NCBI GenBank assembly: GCA_021775005.1 | Contig: JAJFIK010000078.1 | Span: forward strand, 29,622 to 93,621 | DNA length: 64,000 bases | Source: Rhodospirillales bacterium | Lineage (GTDB): Bacteria > Pseudomonadota > Alphaproteobacteria > JAJFIK01 | Direction of reading: 5' to 3' | Part shown: piece after piece, positions 61,323 to 64,000 of the stretch | Position numbering within the stretch: position 1 is the first letter of the stretch | Layout: every line of letters starts with the position of its first letter | The notes under the pieces: model-generated | The model's input: only the letters and a program-made list of their open reading frames with translations | Told to the model about the DNA's origin: nothing | The model's database searches: none | Translations under genes and position numbers: made by a program

Positions 61323-61909
61323 CGACGCTCTACATCGACAAACGATCTGGTAATTGCACCAAAGTCACCATGCTTGTCGACTATCTGGGCCTCGAGGTCG
61401 AGATCGTCGACGTTGATCTGTTCAACAACGAAACGCGCTCCGATGAATTTCTCGCGCGCAATCCCTTCGGCAAGGTGCCGACGGCGATTTTACCGTGCGG
61501 CAAGACCATTGGGGAATCCAACGCCATCATGTTGGCGCTGGCCGGCGGTACGTCGCTGGTGCCCTTAGAAGAAGGCCCCTGCTCAGAGCTTTACCAATGG
61601 CTTTTCTGGGAAGCATCTGCGTTCACCCCGCCCCTCGGTGCCCGTCGATTTTTTCGGCGCTTCGCTGAGTTATCTGATGCGGAAATTGACGCAACTCTTA
61701 TGCCCCGCGGTCAGCGCGTATTGCGCCACCTCAACGATCATCTGGCGAATAACGAATTCGTTGCGGCGGATACCCTCACCATCGCGGACTTTTCTCTTTA
61801 TGGCTATGGCCATTCCGCGCACGAAGGCGGCTTTGATCTGGACGCCTACCCTCACATCATTCGCTGGCTGGCGCGCATTGAAGCGCTGGCAGCAGACAAG
61901 GCGGCCTGA
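61319..61909 (+). CDS. Glutathione S-transferase family protein
   Basis: 196 residues. Thioredoxin-like N-domain: LYIDKRSGNCTKVTMLVDYLGLEVE, with Ser/Cys-type active centre (SGNC), NPFGKVPTAIL with the cis-Pro, and GESNAIMLALA for the glutathione gamma-Glu. C-domain: LNDHLANNEFVAADTLTIADFSLYGY. The inserted position between DUF2849 and the reductase is unusual. It may protect or process a thiol intermediate, but that is inference. Confidence 0.9.
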   Translation: MTTLYIDKRSGNCTKVTMLVDYLGLEVEIVDVDLFNNETRSDEFLARNPFGKVPTAILPCGKTIGESNAIMLALAGGTSLVPLEEGPCSELYQWLFWEASAFTPPLGARRFFRRFAELSDAEIDATLMPRGQRVLRHLNDHLANNEFVAADTLTIADFSLYGYGHSAHEGGFDLDAYPHIIRWLARIEALAADKAA

Positions 61910-61914
61910 CCTCC

Positions 61915-63567
61915 ATGTACCGCTACGACGAATTTGACCAACGGATAGTAGATGAGCGCGTGGCACAGTTTCGCCGCCAAGTGGGCCGACGCCTGTCTGG
62001 CGCGCTCACGGAAGATGAATTCAAACCCTTGCGCCTGATGAACGGGCTCTATTTGCAACTCCACGCCTATATGCTGCGTGTGGCTATTCCCTATGGCACG
62101 CTAAACGCTGTGCAGATGCGCAAACTCGCCCATATTGCGCGCACCTATGACAAGGGCTACGGCCACTTCACCACCCGGCAAAACATTCAATTCAATTGGC
62201 CGCGCCTTGGCGATGTGCCTGATATTTTAGATGAGCTGGCGCAAGTGGAAATGCACGCCATCCAAACCTCAGGCAATTGCATTCGCAATGTCACGGCCGA
62301 CCATTTTGCCGGGGCCACCGGAGAAGAGGTCGCTGACCCGCGTGTGATCTCAGAAGTAATCCGGCAATGGTCCACGTTTCATCCAGAGTTTTCGTTTTTG
62401 CCGCGCAAATTCAAAATCGCCGTAACTGCTGCTTCCGCTGATCGTGCAGCCATCCGCGTTCATGACATTGGGCTTGAGGTCACGCGAAACCATACCGGCG
62501 AGCTGGGCACCCAAGTCTGGGTCGGCGGCGGCCAAGGGCGCACGCCCATGATTGCCCACAAAATAGCAGACTTTGTGCCCGACGCAGAGTTGCTTACCTA
62601 TCTTGAGGCCATCATGCGGGTCTATAACTTGCACGGTCGCCGCGACAATATTTACAAAGCCCGCATCAAAATTCTTGTGCACGCCCTGGGGCCGGAAGAA
62701 TTCGCGGCTCAAGTTGCCGCTGAGTTTGACGCCATTAAATCCGACGGCCTTGTGGAGCTTCCTGCCGCTGAGTTAACGCGCATTGAGAATTACTTTGCAT
62801 CCCCTGCCTTTGAGCACAGCCTGCCCGGCCTTGAAAGTCTCAACCGGCACGTCACCATCAATGCCGGTTTCGCCGATTGGATTACGCAGAACACGGTGAC
62901 CCACAAAGCGCCGGGCTATGCCATCGTCACGATCTCGCTAAAGCCGTTGGGCGGTGTGGCCGGTGACGCCACCGCAGAGCAAATGGATGCGGTTGCAGAT
63001 CTGGCTGAGCAATATTCCTTCGGCGAAATTCGCGTCAGCCATGAGCAAAACCTGGTGCTGCCTCATGTGCCCATTCGCGATCTGCCGGCGCTTTATAAGG
63101 CTCTTGATGCTTTGGGCCTTGGCACCGGCAATGTGGGGCTGGCCAGCGACATGATCGTTTGCCCGGGGCTTGATTATTGCAACCTTGCCAATGCGCGCTC
63201 CATTCCCATTGCGCAGGAGATTGCCAAGCACCTCGCCCCGCGCGAGAAAGACATTGGCGAGCTGAAGATTAAAATCTCCGGCTGCATCAATGCTTGTGGC
63301 CACCACCATGTGGGACACATCGGCATTTTAGGTGTCGATCGCAAAGGTGTTGAATATTATCAGATCTCCCTTGGGGGATCGGCTGATGAAAACCCGTCTC
63401 TTGGCGATATTGTCGGCCCAAGCTTTGATGAAGACCATGTCATCAAAGCCTTCGACACCATCATCGATACCTATATGGCCGCGCGCACAGACGGCGAAAC
63501 CTTTCTCGCCACCTATCGCCGCATCGGCTTGGCTCCCTTCAAAGAGGCGCTCTATGACGCTCATTAA
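61915..63567 (+). CDS. Ferredoxin-type nitrite/sulfite reductase
   Basis: 550 residues. The two ferrodoxin-like repeats and sirohaem-binding parts are visible: GYGHFTTRQNIQFNWPRL, TSGNCIRNVTADHFAG, and the 4Fe-4S/sirohaem cysteines as CPGLDYC and, about 40 residues later, CINACGHHHVGHIG. With DUF2849 upstream and DUF934 downstream it is probably the assimilatory sulfite reductase (CysI-like) rather than nitrite reductase. It makes sulfide in the cytosol for cysteine synthesis. Six bases follow the GST stop. Confidence 0.94.
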   Translation: MYRYDEFDQRIVDERVAQFRRQVGRRLSGALTEDEFKPLRLMNGLYLQLHAYMLRVAIPYGTLNAVQMRKLAHIARTYDKGYGHFTTRQNIQFNWPRLGDVPDILDELAQVEMHAIQTSGNCIRNVTADHFAGATGEEVADPRVISEVIRQWSTFHPEFSFLPRKFKIAVTAASADRAAIRVHDIGLEVTRNHTGELGTQVWVGGGQGRTPMIAHKIADFVPDAELLTYLEAIMRVYNLHGRRDNIYKARIKILVHALGPEEFAAQVAAEFDAIKSDGLVELPAAELTRIENYFASPAFEHSLPGLESLNRHVTINAGFADWITQNTVTHKAPGYAIVTISLKPLGGVAGDATAEQMDAVADLAEQYSFGEIRVSHEQNLVLPHVPIRDLPALYKALDALGLGTGNVGLASDMIVCPGLDYCNLANARSIPIAQEIAKHLAPREKDIGELKIKISGCINACGHHHVGHIGILGVDRKGVEYYQISLGGSADENPSLGDIVGPSFDEDHVIKAFDTIIDTYMAARTDGETFLATYRRIGLAPFKEALYDAH

Positions 63568-64000
63568 AAACAACGAGCCCATCTCGAACATTTGGATCAC
63601 CTTGAGTGACGACGACACCCTTGTGCCCGGTCGCACCACGATCATTCCCTTGGCGCGATGGGGGGAGCTGCGCGATGCCGCCCTCGCCCATGACGCGCCC
63701 TTTGGGGTTCGGGTGACGCCCGGCGAGGACGTGGGCATTATTCGGCAAGACCTTCATCGCATTGACTTGATTGAGATTGTTTTTCCCGCCTTCAAAGATG
63801 GACGCGGGTTTTCCGCCGGGCGGCTCTTGCGCGAACGGTTCGGATTTACCGGCGAGCTGCGCGCCAGCGGTCACATCATCCGTGATCAGTTCTTGTTTCT
63901 CCATCGCTGCGGTTTTGATGCGATCGACCTTGACGCGCGCAATAGCGCTGGCGACTGGACCAGCGCTTTGCTTGAATTTTCCGCTTGGTATCAGCCCACC
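63554..64000 (+). CDS. DUF934 protein, partial (runs off the right edge)
   Basis: 149 codons to the window end. LVPGRTTIIPLARWGELRD, then IDLIEIVFPAFKDGRGFSAGRLLRERFGFTGELRASG and DQFLFLHRCGFDAIDLD form the DUF934 signature. The protein is always linked to this type of reductase and to cysH in alphaproteobacteria; it may be an accessory of electron transfer, which is not proven. The ATG lies 14 bases before the reductase stop, so translation is coupled. Confidence 0.92.
   Translation, partial: MTLIKNNEPISNIWITLSDDDTLVPGRTTIIPLARWGELRDAALAHDAPFGVRVTPGEDVGIIRQDLHRIDLIEIVFPAFKDGRGFSAGRLLRERFGFTGELRASGHIIRDQFLFLHRCGFDAIDLDARNSAGDWTSALLEFSAWYQPT

Overview
The window looks like a chromosomal segment of an alphaproteobacterium, probably a marine or soil relative of the Hyphomicrobiales (Rhodobiaceae/Parvibaculaceae-like). 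This is inferred from three things. There is a gene transfer agent (GTA) head-tail cluster of the Rhodobacter capsulatus type. There is the typical alphaproteobacterial run of FeuPQ-like two-component genes, ccmIEFH, degP, a response regulator/histidine kinase pair and glnE. There is also a DUF2849-sulfite reductase-DUF934 block. No rRNA, tRNA, CRISPR array, integrase or transposase was seen.

Left part (1-13.7 kb, mostly minus strand): an EF-hand protein, an ECF sigma factor and a probable anti-sigma factor form one operon. Next is a tightly overlapping operon of two phytoene-dehydrogenase-like FAD oxidoreductases and a GcvT-fold protein. A polyamine block follows: spermidine synthase, then a HipBA toxin-antitoxin pair with a large dyad in its promoter, then a type III PLP ornithine-type decarboxylase and AdoMet decarboxylase. 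GlnE and an HU protein close the region.

Middle part (14-36.7 kb): an MFS transporter, an OmpR-type two-component system, two unknown lipoproteins, DegP, an alpha/beta hydrolase-OsmC fusion, the cytochrome c maturation genes ccmI, E, F and H, a DUF938 methyltransferase, a penicillin/AHL acylase, an unknown conserved protein, a FeuPQ-like two-component system with a PepSY protein, two tandem SDR enzymes, a 49-residue membrane peptide, and a phage CII-like DNA-binding protein.

GTA part (36.8-57.5 kb, minus strand): small and large terminase, portal, small membrane protein g3.5, prohead protease, capsid, a decoration-like protein, connector, head closure, an HK97 gp10-like protein, tail terminator, tail tube, gp10, gp10.1, a short tape measure, DUF2460, DUF2163, NlpC/P60, the TIM-barrel host-specificity protein, DUF2793 and fibre-like proteins. 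It ends at a clear rho-independent terminator. Two cassettes of non-structural genes interrupt it. One carries an EamA transporter and two paralogous secreted four-cysteine proteins. The other carries four small membrane proteins.

Right part (57.5-64 kb): a cysteine-cluster protein (UPF0260 family), a class A penicillin-binding protein, an SH3-type lipoprotein, and an assimilatory sulfite/nitrite reductase operon (DUF2849, GST, reductase, DUF934) that runs off the right edge.
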